The notes below the pieces were generated by a model. That model did no database searches. It was not told where the DNA came from and saw only the letters and a list, made by a program, of their open reading frames with translations. A DNA stretch of 64,000 nt from Rhodopseudomonas_A palustris_F (GTDB lineage: Bacteria; Pseudomonadota; Alphaproteobacteria; Rhizobiales; Xanthobacteraceae), in contig NC_007925.1 of the NCBI RefSeq assembly GCF_000013745.1, positions 868,001-932,000 of the forward strand, in the 5' to 3' direction. This document shows positions 1 through 8,346 of this stretch, in pieces. Position 1 is the stretch's first letter. Each line of letters opens with the position of its first letter. The position numbers were made by a program, and so were the translations under genes.

Positions 1-1
1 C

Positions 2-142
2 GGCTTCATCATCGGCAAGATCACCGGATTGATGTCCACGCTGGTGATCGTGTTCGACATCTGGCGCGGCGTGCGCGCCGGCGAGGATTCTAGGCTCGCC
101 CGCGAGCGCGAGATCGCGGTGTATCGGCATTTGGATATTTAG
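2..142 (+). CDS. C-terminal end of a membrane-associated hypothetical protein (5' truncated by window)
   Basis: An open frame runs from the window edge to TAG at 140-142 and gives 46 residues. It begins with a hydrophobic stretch (GFIIGKITGLMSTLVIVFDI) and ends in a charged tail (ARERE...YRHLDI), as at the C-terminus of an inner-membrane protein. Codon use is GC-rich like the neighbours. The family cannot be named from this fragment. A palindromic repeat starts about 60 bp downstream. Confidence 0.5.
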   Translation, partial: GFIIGKITGLMSTLVIVFDIWRGVRAGEDSRLAREREIAVYRHLDI

Positions 143-201
143 GTTGAAGATGATCGACGTCCGGATCGATGGGGCGGACTGCGCCAACCGAGAAGAATGC
201 C

Positions 202-329
202 GTCATTCCGGGGCGCGAGGGCGTCAGCCCGAGCGAACCCGGAATCTCGCTGCCGGGGGGCGGGCAGCAGAACCTGTGGCGAGATTCCGGGTTCACTCGC
301 CGCTCGCGCGGCTCGTGCCCCGGAATGAC
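202..329. repeat. Extragenic palindromic repeat, GTCATTCCGGGGC family, copy 1
   Basis: It starts with GTCATTCCGGGGCGCGAGG and ends with the complementary GCCCCGGAATGAC. Internal arms (CCCGGAATCTCG / CGAGATTCCGGG) are also inverted. The same architecture recurs at about 3.2, 11.8, 23.8, 24.1, 41.4 and 54.5 kb. It is non-coding and lies between convergent or tandem genes. Confidence 0.85.
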
Positions 330-357
330 AGTGTCGTGGTTATCGAACGCAATTGGA

Positions 358-507
358 TCAGCCGCAGTCACTGCAGGTTTTGACCGCAACATCGCGGCAC
401 TGGTGCCGGCCGTTGGTGGCAATGGTCAGTCCGCGGCACATCCAGCTCTTGGCGATCACCCGCAAGGGATCGCGGGCGAGCTGATACAGCACATAGATAT
501 CGAGCAT
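358..507 (-). CDS. Small hypothetical protein, 49 aa, cysteine-rich C-terminus
   Basis: The frame starts at ATG (505-507 on the complement) with a well-placed GGAG seven bases upstream and ends at TGA. The product begins MLDIYVLYQLARDPLRVIAK and ends with several cysteines (C at about residues 33, 38, 46 and 49 region). The good ribosome binding site and the lack of any competing gene in 330-600 support it. No function is recognised. It could be a chance frame, since the length gives little statistical support. Confidence 0.45.
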   Translation of the reverse strand: MLDIYVLYQLARDPLRVIAKSWMCRGLTIATNGRHQCRDVAVKTCSDCG

Positions 508-602
508 CGCATTTCTCCGATCAGCCCAAGACAACGTGGGCCGATCGGCCCGAAGTTCAAATAGGAGGCGAGCGGCGTTCGTGAAGCGCCGCCCCGCGTC
601 TA

Positions 603-1202
603 TCAGCCATGCAACTTGATCGCGGTCTCGGCGATCACTTTTCCCTGATAGCGCGCGCCGCCGAGTTCGTTGGCGCTGGGCTGCCTGGCGCCATCGCCGC
701 CAGTGATGGTGGTGGCGCCGTAGGGCGAGCCGCCGGCGACTTCGTCGAGCGTGGTCAGCCCGCCGTAGCCGTAGTTCAGTCCGACCACCACCATGCCGAA
801 ATGCAACAGGTTGGTGATGATCGAGAACAGCGTGGTTTCCTGGCCGCCGTGCTGGCTCGCGGTCGAGGTGAAGGCGCCGCCGACCTTGCCGTGCAGCACG
901 CCCTTGGCCCACAGGCCACCGGCTTGGTCGAGGAAATTCGCCATCTGCGAGGTGATGCGGCCGAACCGGGTGCCGGTGCCGATGATGATGGCGTCGTAAT
1001 TGGCGAGATCGTCGACGGTGGCGATCGGCGCCGCCTGATCGAGCTTGTAGTGCGAGGCCTTGGCGATTTCGGGCGGCACCAGTTCGGGAACGCGCTTGAT
1101 GTCGACGGTGGCGCCGGCTTCGCGCGCGCCTTCGGCCACCGCGTTGGCCATGGTTTCGATGTGGCCGTAGGCCGAATAGTACAGAACGAGGACTTTTGCC
1201 AT
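603..1202 (-). CDS. wrbA: NAD(P)H:quinone oxidoreductase, WrbA family
   Basis: The 199-aa flavodoxin-fold protein matches the length of WrbA (about 198 aa). The FMN-binding features are visible: the phosphate loop S10-A-Y-G-H-I-E, the GTRFGR segment near residues 77-82 and TSTASQHGGQE at 112-122. Family members are cytoplasmic tetramers that reduce quinones by two electrons and limit redox stress. It lies downstream of the pirin gene on the same strand, but a palindromic repeat separates them, so co-transcription is uncertain. AAGGAGC precedes the ATG. Confidence 0.95.
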   Translation of the reverse strand: MAKVLVLYYSAYGHIETMANAVAEGAREAGATVDIKRVPELVPPEIAKASHYKLDQAAPIATVDDLANYDAIIIGTGTRFGRITSQMANFLDQAGGLWAKGVLHGKVGGAFTSTASQHGGQETTLFSIITNLLHFGMVVVGLNYGYGGLTTLDEVAGGSPYGATTITGGDGARQPSANELGGARYQGKVIAETAIKLHG

Positions 1203-1323
1203 TTTGGGCTCCTTAAGGTCAGAGGGAAGGACGCGAACGTAGCGTCCGGGATTTCAGTGCAATGCGGACAGCGTGATCGGCTTTCCGCGCTGGCGGCGTA
1301 TCGAAAAACTCGCGCCCCTCTCC

Positions 1324-1414
1324 GCGTCATGGCCGGGCTTGTCCCGGCCATCCACGGAAACAGCCAACGCGTCGCTCGTGGGCGTGGATGGCCGCGACGA
1401 GCGCGGCCATGACG
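1324..1414. repeat. Extragenic palindromic repeat, GTCATGGCCGGG family, copy 1
   Basis: The sequence reads CGCGTCATGGCCGGGCTTGT and then GGCCATCCACG. After a short centre the complement CGTGGATGGCCGCGACGAGC...GGCCATGACG follows. The same composite occurs at 28.87 and 31.29 kb. It separates wrbA from the pirin gene. Confidence 0.85.
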
Positions 1415-1486
1415 TGGTGAGCGAACTGCCTGATCGGATTCTCTGCATTCCGGTCAGGCTCGCAGGATGAGGTCGCTTAGTTCGCG

Positions 1487-2185
1487 TTACGCCGCGTCGA
1501 CCAGCACCAGCTCGGAATCTTCCAGCGCGGTGATGGTCAGCTTGGCCTCGTCGTGGATCGCGGCGCCGTCGCGGGCATTCACCTTGACGCCGTTGACCTC
1601 GACCGAGCCGACCGCCGGCACCAGATAGAGATGCCGCGCCTTGTTCGGCTGATACTCCGCGCTCTCGCCGGCCTTCAGCGTGGTCGCCAGCACCCTCGCG
1701 TCGGCGCGGATCGGCAGCGCCTCGGTGTCGGAGGCGAAGCCCGAGGCGATGGTGACCAGCTTGCCGGAGCGGTCGGCCTTCGGGAACGGCTTGGCGCCCC
1801 AGGTCGGCTGCCCGCCTTTGCCGACAGGCTCGATCCAGATCTGGAAGATCCGGGTGGTCTCCTGCTCCAGATTGTATTCGGAATGCCGCACGCCGCTTCC
1901 CGCGCTCATCACCTGGACGTCGCCGGCCTCGGTGCGGCCCTTGTTGCCCATGCTGTCCTGATGGGTGATGGCGCCATCGCGGACATAGGTGATGATCTCC
2001 ATGTCCTTGTGCGGATGCGCCGGAAAGCCGGTGTTGGGGGCGATCTCGTCGTCGTTCCAGACCCGCAAGGCGCCGTGGCCCATATTCTCCGGGTCGTAGT
2101 AATTGGCGAAGGAGAAGTGGTGCTTGGCGTTCAGCCAGCCGTGGTCGGCGCCGCCGAGTCTTGCAAACGGACGAAGTTCGATCAT
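1487..2185 (-). CDS. Pirin family protein (YhaK-like)
   Basis: This is a 232-aa bicupin. The start at 2185 (MIELRPF) was chosen over an upstream start at 2257 because GGAG sits seven bases before it and the alignment to pirins begins there. The metal-binding set is visible: H57 and H59 in AHPHKDMEI, then H101 and E103 in SGVRHSEYN. Pirins bind a metal and some have quercetinase activity; bacterial members are redox-linked. A divergently transcribed LysR gene lies 118 bp upstream, an arrangement like the E. coli yhaK/yhaJ neighbourhood, so redox or quinone stress control with wrbA is plausible. Confidence 0.92.
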   Translation of the reverse strand: MIELRPFARLGGADHGWLNAKHHFSFANYYDPENMGHGALRVWNDDEIAPNTGFPAHPHKDMEIITYVRDGAITHQDSMGNKGRTEAGDVQVMSAGSGVRHSEYNLEQETTRIFQIWIEPVGKGGQPTWGAKPFPKADRSGKLVTIASGFASDTEALPIRADARVLATTLKAGESAEYQPNKARHLYLVPAVGSVEVNGVKVNARDGAAIHDEAKLTITALEDSELVLVDAA

Positions 2186-2278
2186 GTCGTGTCTCCATTC
2201 CTGGCGCGCGGGGCGCGCTGATGCATTTCGTTGGCATCTGGATAAGGCTTTCCGCATGGTCTAGAAATAGAAACGATC

Positions 2279-2293
2279 GAAACTCATAGTTTC
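2279..2293. promoter_or_regulatory. Perfect inverted repeat, candidate LysR operator
   Basis: GAAACT-CAT-AGTTTC is a perfect 6-bp inverted repeat in the 118-bp intergenic region between the divergent pirin and LysR genes, ten bases before the LysR start. The place and form fit an autoregulatory or shared operator. Binding by this LysR protein is inference. Confidence 0.4.
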
Positions 2294-2303
2294 AGGATTT
2301 TGC

Positions 2304-3209
2304 ATGACGAGGCTTCCGGACTTCGAGGGGCTGGCGATTTTCGCCAAGGTGGTGGAGCTGCGCTCGTTCGCCGCGACGGCGGACGAACTGGTGCTGTCCA
2401 AGGCCACGGTGTCGAAGGCGGTGACGAGGCTGGAGCAGAAGCTCGGCGCGCGGCTGTTCAACCGCACCTCGCGGCGGTTGGCGTTGACCGACGCCGGCCA
2501 CAGGCTCGCCGAGCGCGCCACGCGGCTGTTGGCCGACGGCGAGGCGGCGGAGAACGAGGCGCTGGCGCAGTCGGGGGCGCCGCGCGGCCTGGTGCGGCTC
2601 GCGGTGCCGATGACGTTCGGGGTCAAGGTGATCGCGCCGCTGTTGCCGGAGTTCATGCAAAACTATCCGGAGGTGGCGATCGACCTGCATCTGTCGGACG
2701 CCACCGTCGACCTGATCGGCGACGGCTTCGACGCCGGCATTCGCATCGCCACGCTGCCGGATTCCTCGCTGCTGGCGCGGCGGCTGTGCGCGATGCCGCG
2801 ATTCACCGTGGCGGCGCCGTCCTATCTGGCGACATACGGCCGGCCGACCCATCCGATGCATCTCGCCGCGCATCGTTGCCTCGGCTACGCCTATCTGTCG
2901 ACGCCGAACACCTGGCACTACACCAACGCCGCCGGCGAGCAGGCCGATGTGCGGCTGTCGGGTCCGCTGCGGGTCAACAATGGCGAGGCGCTGCTGCCGG
3001 CGCTGCTGGCCGGGCTCGGCATCGCCGACCTGCCGGAATTCATCGTCGGCGACGCGCTGGCCTCGGGCGCGGTCGAGGTGATCCTGCAGGGCTGGCACCA
3101 GCGCGAAGGCGCGGTGCACCTGGTGATGCCGCCCGGCGGCCCGCGCCCGGCGCGGGTCGAGGTGTTGGCGGAGTTTTTGGCGGAGAAGCTGGGACGGCGC
3201 GGGCGCTAA
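2304..3209 (+). CDS. LysR family transcriptional regulator
   Basis: The 301-aa protein has an N-terminal winged helix-turn-helix (about residues 1-60, FAATADELVLSKATVSKAVTRLEQKLGARLFNRTSRRLALTDAG in segments) and a LysR substrate-binding domain (about 90-295). Its divergent position and the palindrome between the genes suggest that it controls the pirin gene and itself. The effector is unknown. By overall pattern it falls in the large LysR clade related to aromatic or quinone-responsive regulators such as YhaJ; this placement is tentative. Confidence 0.93.
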   Translation: MTRLPDFEGLAIFAKVVELRSFAATADELVLSKATVSKAVTRLEQKLGARLFNRTSRRLALTDAGHRLAERATRLLADGEAAENEALAQSGAPRGLVRLAVPMTFGVKVIAPLLPEFMQNYPEVAIDLHLSDATVDLIGDGFDAGIRIATLPDSSLLARRLCAMPRFTVAAPSYLATYGRPTHPMHLAAHRCLGYAYLSTPNTWHYTNAAGEQADVRLSGPLRVNNGEALLPALLAGLGIADLPEFIVGDALASGAVEVILQGWHQREGAVHLVMPPGGPRPARVEVLAEFLAEKLGRRGR

Positions 3210-3220
3210 ACCTCGCGATC

Positions 3221-3342
3221 GTCATTCCGGGGCGCGAGAGCGTAAGCTCGAGCGAACCCGGAATCTCGCGACGTGGTTCAGCGCTTTGCTTGCAGCGAGT
3301 TTCCGGGTTCGCTCGGCCTGCGGCCTCGCGCCCCGGAATGAC
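3221..3342. repeat. Extragenic palindromic repeat, GTCATTCCGGGGC family, copy 2
   Basis: It begins GTCATTCCGGGGCGCGAGAG and ends GCGCCCCGGAATGAC, with internal GAACCCGGAATCTCG opposite GTTTCCGGGTTCGC. It fills the gap between the convergent LysR and DsbD-like genes and could act as a bidirectional transcript end. Confidence 0.85.
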
Positions 3343-3362
3343 GTCGCTATTTCAAACGGTCG

Positions 3363-4196
3363 CTACTCAAGATTGACGTTGTATTCGTAGGAGCGTTCGG
3401 CGCCGACCAAAGTGAGCTTCAGCGCCGCGCCGTCGGGCTTGACGCCGGGCGGCAGGCCTTCGAGCGCGAATTCGAACCGCTTCACGCCCGCGGGGCCGGG
3501 GTCGATCCGCTTCGGCACCGGCAGCGACCACTCCGGAGTCGGGCCTTCGACGAACAGATCGACCGCGGTGAAGTCCGGCGTGGTGACGTCGACGATCACC
3601 GATTGCCCCTCGCGCTTGACGTCGCGCACCGTCACCGGATGCGGATCGCCGACATTGGCGGGCACCGGCACGGTGTCGAGCGCCGCCGACAGCGTGGCGT
3701 CCTGGGTGCTGGCGACGCTGACAAAGGCGAGTTCGGGGCTGGCCTCGACCGGCACGCAGAGCTTCTCGCACACCGCGTAGCTCACGGTGGCGCGCAGCGT
3801 CACCGGCTTGTCGGCGTTCTTGGCGACGATGCGCAGCGGCAGCACCACCTGTTTCTTGTAGCCGAGCGAAGTGCCACCGGCGCCGTCGTCGAACCGGGTC
3901 GGCGCCGGCCACAGGATCGTCACCGCCTCGACATTCTCGGATTTGCTGAAATCGAACCGCGGCGGCACCCCGGAATCCCCCGGCGCGCGCCAATAGGTTT
4001 TCCATCCCGGCTCGAGCTGGATCGCGATGCCGCCGAGCAGCACCGCGCCCGACCGCGAGCCCGCCAACAGCCGAACCGCCGAATGGCTGTCACTGACCCA
4101 TGGTGAACTGTCTTCGGCCCTGACCTCGCCGATCAGGCAGGCCGCCAAGGCGGCCGCGGCGAGCAACACCCTGCGGAACGGAACCATAGCGCTCAT
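3363..4196 (-). CDS. Periplasmic DsbD-alpha-like (DsbD_N) domain protein
   Basis: The 277-aa protein has a signal peptide (VPFRRVLLAAAALAACLIG, then EVRAEDS) followed by an immunoglobulin-like DsbD N-terminal domain. Typical motifs are GWKTYWRAPGDSGVPP and the cysteine pair in AVCEKLCVPVEA near residue 150. In DsbD this domain relays electrons to periplasmic thiol proteins. Here it stands alone without the membrane and thioredoxin domains, so it may work with a separate CcdA/ScsB-type partner or in cytochrome or thiol maintenance. The start at 4196 or 4187 cannot be decided; neither has a strong ribosome binding site. Confidence 0.82.
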   Translation of the reverse strand: MSAMVPFRRVLLAAAALAACLIGEVRAEDSSPWVSDSHSAVRLLAGSRSGAVLLGGIAIQLEPGWKTYWRAPGDSGVPPRFDFSKSENVEAVTILWPAPTRFDDGAGGTSLGYKKQVVLPLRIVAKNADKPVTLRATVSYAVCEKLCVPVEASPELAFVSVASTQDATLSAALDTVPVPANVGDPHPVTVRDVKREGQSVIVDVTTPDFTAVDLFVEGPTPEWSLPVPKRIDPGPAGVKRFEFALEGLPPGVKPDGAALKLTLVGAERSYEYNVNLE

Positions 4197-4333
4197 CTGA
4201 CGTCTTTAGAGACCGGACCGGCCTCGAACCACGGAACTGGATGTGACACGGCGGCCGGGGACCCGACCACGGCTTGATTGACACGGCTGCCACCCAATAT
4301 CAGGATGTGGGACAAAATGAGAATGCCTAGCTG

Positions 4334-4975
4334 ATGGACCCCAAATCGAAAGCGCCGAAACGCGACGAAACCAAGGGGGCCGACGATGCCTCCGGGCGTC
4401 GCTATCTCGACGGCCAATTGCTGATCGCGATGCCGGTGATGGAGGACGAACGCTTCGCCCGCTCGGTGATCTATGTCTGCGCGCATTCTTCGGAAGGTGC
4501 CATGGGCATCATCGTCAACCGGCCGGCCGGCAGCATCGATTTCCCCGAATTGTTGGTGCAGCTCGAGATCATCGACAAGGCCGACCAGATCAAGCTGCCG
4601 GAAAACGCCGAAACCATGAAAGTCCTGAAGGGCGGGCCGGTCGAGACCGGACGTGGATTCGTGCTGCATTCGAGCGACTTCTTCATCAAGGACGCCACGC
4701 TACCGATCGATGAAGGTATTTGTCTGACCGCCACCGTGGATATTTTGCGGGCGATCGCGCGCGGCGCCGGGCCGAAACACGCGATTCTGGCGCTGGGCTA
4801 CGCCGGCTGGGCGCCGGGCCAGCTGGAGACCGAAATCCAGGGCAACGGCTGGCTGCATTGCCCGGCCGACGCCGACCTGATCTTCGGCGGCGACATCGAG
4901 GCGAAATATTCCCGCGCGCTGCACAAGATCGGCATCGAGCCCGGGATGCTGTCGAACGAAGCCGGGCATGCCTGA
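4334..4975 (+). CDS. YqgE/AlgH family protein (DUF179)
   Basis: The 213-aa protein carries the family signature GQLLIAMPVMEDERFARSVI (residues about 27-46), then EGAMGIIVNRP and the later GYAGWAPGQLE segment that defines the fold. The function is not established; AlgH was named from alginate expression in Pseudomonas. The gene stands alone, divergent from the DsbD-like gene with about 137 bp between them. The N-terminal 20 residues are lysine-rich and longer than in most family members, so the true start may lie slightly downstream. Confidence 0.92.
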   Translation: MDPKSKAPKRDETKGADDASGRRYLDGQLLIAMPVMEDERFARSVIYVCAHSSEGAMGIIVNRPAGSIDFPELLVQLEIIDKADQIKLPENAETMKVLKGGPVETGRGFVLHSSDFFIKDATLPIDEGICLTATVDILRAIARGAGPKHAILALGYAGWAPGQLETEIQGNGWLHCPADADLIFGGDIEAKYSRALHKIGIEPGMLSNEAGHA

Positions 4976-4985
4976 GGCGTGCCTC

Positions 4986-5080
4986 GTGTCCCGGGCGCGG
5001 CGCAGCGCGTAGCGCTGCCCCGCAGAACCGGGACCGTTACGAATACTGCGGTCCGTTACGGCCCCGGATCAGCAGCGCAC
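4986..5080. repeat. GC-rich extragenic repeat, CCCGGACGCGGCGCAGCG family, copy 1
   Basis: The sequence after the YqgE stop resembles blocks at 17.82-17.96, 27.02-27.09 and 30.06-30.18 kb: a CCCGGGCGCGGCGCAGCGC arm, then an inner GGGACCGTTACG / CGTTACGGCCCC pair, then a downstream complementary arm. It is non-coding. Confidence 0.65.
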
Positions 5081-5098
5081 GAAGTGAGGCATTAAGCT

Positions 5099-5332
5099 TC
5101 AAGAGATCTTCGAATTGGGCCATTCAATTCGAGCTGACCCACCGGAATCTTTGCCGCCGACGACATAACCTGTTGAGTCTTCGCAACGCGGACAGATGCG
5201 CTTTCCTTCGGGATGCAAATGCCCGCTAACGAAAAAGACCTTTCTGCACAGCGGGCAGGAGAACGCTGCGTTGTTGCCGAACCAATCTTCGTCATGAGCG
5301 ATATGGTCCTTGTCGATTTTCCGGACACCCAT
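5099..5332 (-). CDS. Small zinc-ribbon-like hypothetical protein
   Basis: The 77-aa product has two CxxC knuckles, CPLC (about residues 26-29) and CPRC (about 47-50), separated by HLHPEGKRI, which is a zinc-ribbon layout. AGGGGTG sits seven bases before the ATG. It lies just downstream of the cyclic-di-GMP protein on the same strand (26 bp gap), so the two may share a transcript. The function is unknown. Confidence 0.72.
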   Translation of the reverse strand: MGVRKIDKDHIAHDEDWFGNNAAFSCPLCRKVFFVSGHLHPEGKRICPRCEDSTGYVVGGKDSGGSARIEWPNSKIS

Positions 5333-5357
5333 GTTACACCCCTGAACACAAACGGCC

Positions 5358-8234
5358 TCAGCTCGCCTCGGCCAGCCGTTCTTCGGTCAGAAGCTTCATC
5401 GCGGCGTCGGCGTCCATCGGCTCGCCGAAGGCGAAGCCCTGGGCGTATTCGCAGCCGAGCTGGTACAGCTCCACCGCGTCGGAATCGGTCTCCGCACCTT
5501 CCGCCACCACGTCCATGCCGAGATCGTGCGCCAGCGCGATGATCGATTTCAGGATCACCGGGCGGGTGCCGCGGCTGGTGGTGCGGACGAACGACTGGTC
5601 GATCTTGATGGTGTCGAACGGGAAGCGCTGCAGATAGGCCAGCGAGGAATGCCCGGTGCCGAAATCGTCGAGCGACAGCCCGGTGCCGAGCTCGCGGATC
5701 CGATGCAGCATTTGGGCTGCGTGTTCCGGATTTTCCATCACCAGCGATTCGGTGAGTTCCAGCTTCAAGGTGCCGCGCGCCACCGTCGAGCGCGACAGCA
5801 CGGTGCGGATGTCGTGCAACAGATCGTGCCGCAGCAATTGCCGCGAGGAGACGTTGACGCTGGCGAAGATCGGCTCGCGCGAGCGCATCGCCCGCTGCCA
5901 GATCGCCAGCTGCTTGGCGGTCTGGTCCATCACGAACATGCCGAGGTCGACGATCAGGCCGATCTCCTCGGCGATCGAGATGAATTCCGACGGCGACATC
6001 CGGCCGAGCTTGGGATGATCCCAGCGCGCCAAGGCTTCGAAGCCGGCGATCGAGCGATCTTCCAGCCGCACGATCGGCTGATACAGGATGGTGATTTCCT
6101 GGCGCTCGATGGCGCGGCGCAATTCGGATTCCAGCGTCAGCCGGTCGGTCTTGCGCGCCCGCATCACCGGCTTGTAGACGTCGATGCGGTCGCCGCCGAT
6201 CCGCTTCGAGTGATACATCGCCAGCTCGGCGTCCTTGATGATCTCGTCGGTGAGCTGGGTCTGCGGATCGCTCAAAGCCAGGCCGATCGAGGCGGTGAGG
6301 AAGATCTCGCGGTCGTTGAAGGCGATCGGCGCGCGGATGGTCTTGCGGATGGTCTCGGCGAAGGCGGTGATCTTGGCGGGGTCCTGCTCCGACATCAGGA
6401 TCAGGCCGAACTGGTCGCCGGCGAGCCGCGCCAAGGTGTCCTGCGGCTTCAGGATCCGGGTCAGCCGGCGCGCCAGCGTCAGCAGGATCGAATCGCCGAC
6501 CGCGATGCCGACCGAATCGTTGACCTGCTTGAAGCGGTCGAGGTCGATCACCATCAGCGTCGGCCGCAGGTTCGGCATCGCCTTGGCGAAATTCGCCACC
6601 GCGTTGAGCCGGTCGATGAACAGCTTGCGGTTCGGCAGCCCGGTGAGGTTGTCGTGCACCGAGTCGTGCAGCATGCGCTCTTCGGCGTTCTTGATCTCGG
6701 TGACGTCGGTCAGCGTGCCGACCACGCGCGAGACTTCGCCGTCGGAGCCGACCACCGGGCGCGCCTTCAGCGCGAACCACATGAAGCGGCCGTCCGGGGT
6801 GCGCAGCCGGAAGTCCTGGGTGAGCCGGCCGCGGCGCTGATCCAGCACGCTGTCGAGCGCGGCGCGAAACCGGTCCTGATCGAGCGGATGCAGCACTTCC
6901 AGCCATTTCGCCGCGGAACCTTCCAGCGTGCCGCGCTTCAGCCCGAGCAGGGTCTCGGTCTCCGGGCTGGTGAACACCTTGTCGGCGGAGACGTCCCAAT
7001 CCCAGATCAGGTCGCCGGAGCCGGTCAGCGCCAGCGCGCGGCGCTCGATATCGGAGACCACGCCGGTCGGCGCGCTGCCGCCCGCGAAGGCGTGCTGCAT
7101 CACCGTGAAGCCGATCAGCATCACGATCAGCACCAGACCGCCGAGCAGCGCCGGTCCGACGATGTCGTTGGTGACGCTGCCCGCGACCGCCATGCCGGCC
7201 GCGATCACCCAGACCACCAGCAGGAACCAGGTCGGGATCAGCAGCACCGCGCGGTCGAAGCCGTGGGTCGACAGATACAGGATCAGCGCGAAGCCGGCGA
7301 AGGCGATCAGCACCAGCGACATCCGCGCGATGCCAGACGCCACCGCCGGATCGAACAGCGCCAGCGCCACCAGCGATCCCAGGAAGGCGAGCCAGCCCAG
7401 CGTGATGTGCGAATAGCGCACGTGCCAGCGGCTGAGATTGAGATAGGCGAACAGAAACACCAACAGCGTCGCGGCCAGGATGGCTTCGCCGGAGGCGCGC
7501 CACACCCGCTCGGCGCCCGACGACATGTCCAGCACCTTGCCCCAGAATCCGAAATCCACCCCGATATAGACCAGCACCGCCCAGGCCAGGGCCGCGGCGG
7601 CGGGGAACATGATGCTGCCCTTGACCACGAACAGGATGGTCAGCACCAGCGCCAGCAGTCCGGAGATGCCGATCACGATGCCCTGATACAGCGTGAACGA
7701 GTTGACCTTGTCCTTGTAGGCTTCCGGTTCCCACAGATAGAGCTGCGGCAGCTTGTCGGTGCGTAGCTCGGCGACGAAGGTGATCACCGCGCCGGGATCC
7801 AGTGTGACCCGGAACACGTCGGCGGTGGGGGAATCCTGGCGCTCCGGCCGGTCACCGGTCGACGGCGTCACGGTGGCGATGCGGGACAGTCCGAGATCGG
7901 GCCAGAACAGCCCGGACGAGACGATGCGGTAATGCGGCGCGACGATCAGGCGGTCGAGCTGGTCGTCGGTGTTATTCGCCAGCGCGAACACCACCCAGTT
8001 CTGGCCGCCCTCGCGGGCGCGCACCTCGATGCGGCGGACGATGCCGTCGGTGCCGGGCGCGGTGGAAACCTGAATGCGGTCGCCCTCGCTGCGCTGATGA
8101 TCGAGCACCGCGGTGAGATCGATCGCGGGCGCGTCACCGCGGACGCTGACCGCGTCGAGGGCGTTCGCCGGCGAGCCGGCCGCAATCATCATGAAGCCCA
8201 GCGCGGCGAGCGCGAGGCACCTGATCAGACGCAA
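5358..8234 (-). CDS. Membrane-bound PAS-GGDEF-EAL cyclic-di-GMP protein
   Basis: The 958-aa protein has a signal peptide ending near ANA (residue about 26), a periplasmic domain (to about 180), seven or so membrane helices (about 185-395), a PAS domain (about 400-520), GGDEF (about 525-690) and EAL (about 705-950). The GGDEF site reads AGDQF near residue 606 instead of GGDEF, so cyclase activity is probably lost. The EAL site is intact: FEALARW near 734, DDFGTG near 858 and KIDQSF. The likely role is a phosphodiesterase whose degenerate GGDEF domain senses GTP or binds a partner. This rests on motif reading only. Confidence 0.93.
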   Translation of the reverse strand: MRLIRCLALAALGFMMIAAGSPANALDAVSVRGDAPAIDLTAVLDHQRSEGDRIQVSTAPGTDGIVRRIEVRAREGGQNWVVFALANNTDDQLDRLIVAPHYRIVSSGLFWPDLGLSRIATVTPSTGDRPERQDSPTADVFRVTLDPGAVITFVAELRTDKLPQLYLWEPEAYKDKVNSFTLYQGIVIGISGLLALVLTILFVVKGSIMFPAAAALAWAVLVYIGVDFGFWGKVLDMSSGAERVWRASGEAILAATLLVFLFAYLNLSRWHVRYSHITLGWLAFLGSLVALALFDPAVASGIARMSLVLIAFAGFALILYLSTHGFDRAVLLIPTWFLLVVWVIAAGMAVAGSVTNDIVGPALLGGLVLIVMLIGFTVMQHAFAGGSAPTGVVSDIERRALALTGSGDLIWDWDVSADKVFTSPETETLLGLKRGTLEGSAAKWLEVLHPLDQDRFRAALDSVLDQRRGRLTQDFRLRTPDGRFMWFALKARPVVGSDGEVSRVVGTLTDVTEIKNAEERMLHDSVHDNLTGLPNRKLFIDRLNAVANFAKAMPNLRPTLMVIDLDRFKQVNDSVGIAVGDSILLTLARRLTRILKPQDTLARLAGDQFGLILMSEQDPAKITAFAETIRKTIRAPIAFNDREIFLTASIGLALSDPQTQLTDEIIKDAELAMYHSKRIGGDRIDVYKPVMRARKTDRLTLESELRRAIERQEITILYQPIVRLEDRSIAGFEALARWDHPKLGRMSPSEFISIAEEIGLIVDLGMFVMDQTAKQLAIWQRAMRSREPIFASVNVSSRQLLRHDLLHDIRTVLSRSTVARGTLKLELTESLVMENPEHAAQMLHRIRELGTGLSLDDFGTGHSSLAYLQRFPFDTIKIDQSFVRTTSRGTRPVILKSIIALAHDLGMDVVAEGAETDSDAVELYQLGCEYAQGFAFGEPMDADAAMKLLTEERLAEAS

Positions 8235-8346
8235 TGTCGAGTCTCCGCGTTGGTGGTCATGTCGCGCGCACCCGTGTGCGGTTCTGACGCGCGATAAATG
8301 ACATGAATGTGAGGACTTTCAAAGGCTTTCCGGAGGTCGTCGGGAC

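Noticed and set aside
5526..7766. Very long plus-strand frame of 746 codons
   Set aside because: It is the opposite strand of the GGDEF-EAL gene, with composition rich in Arg, Gly and Gln that is typical for GC-rich antisense frames.
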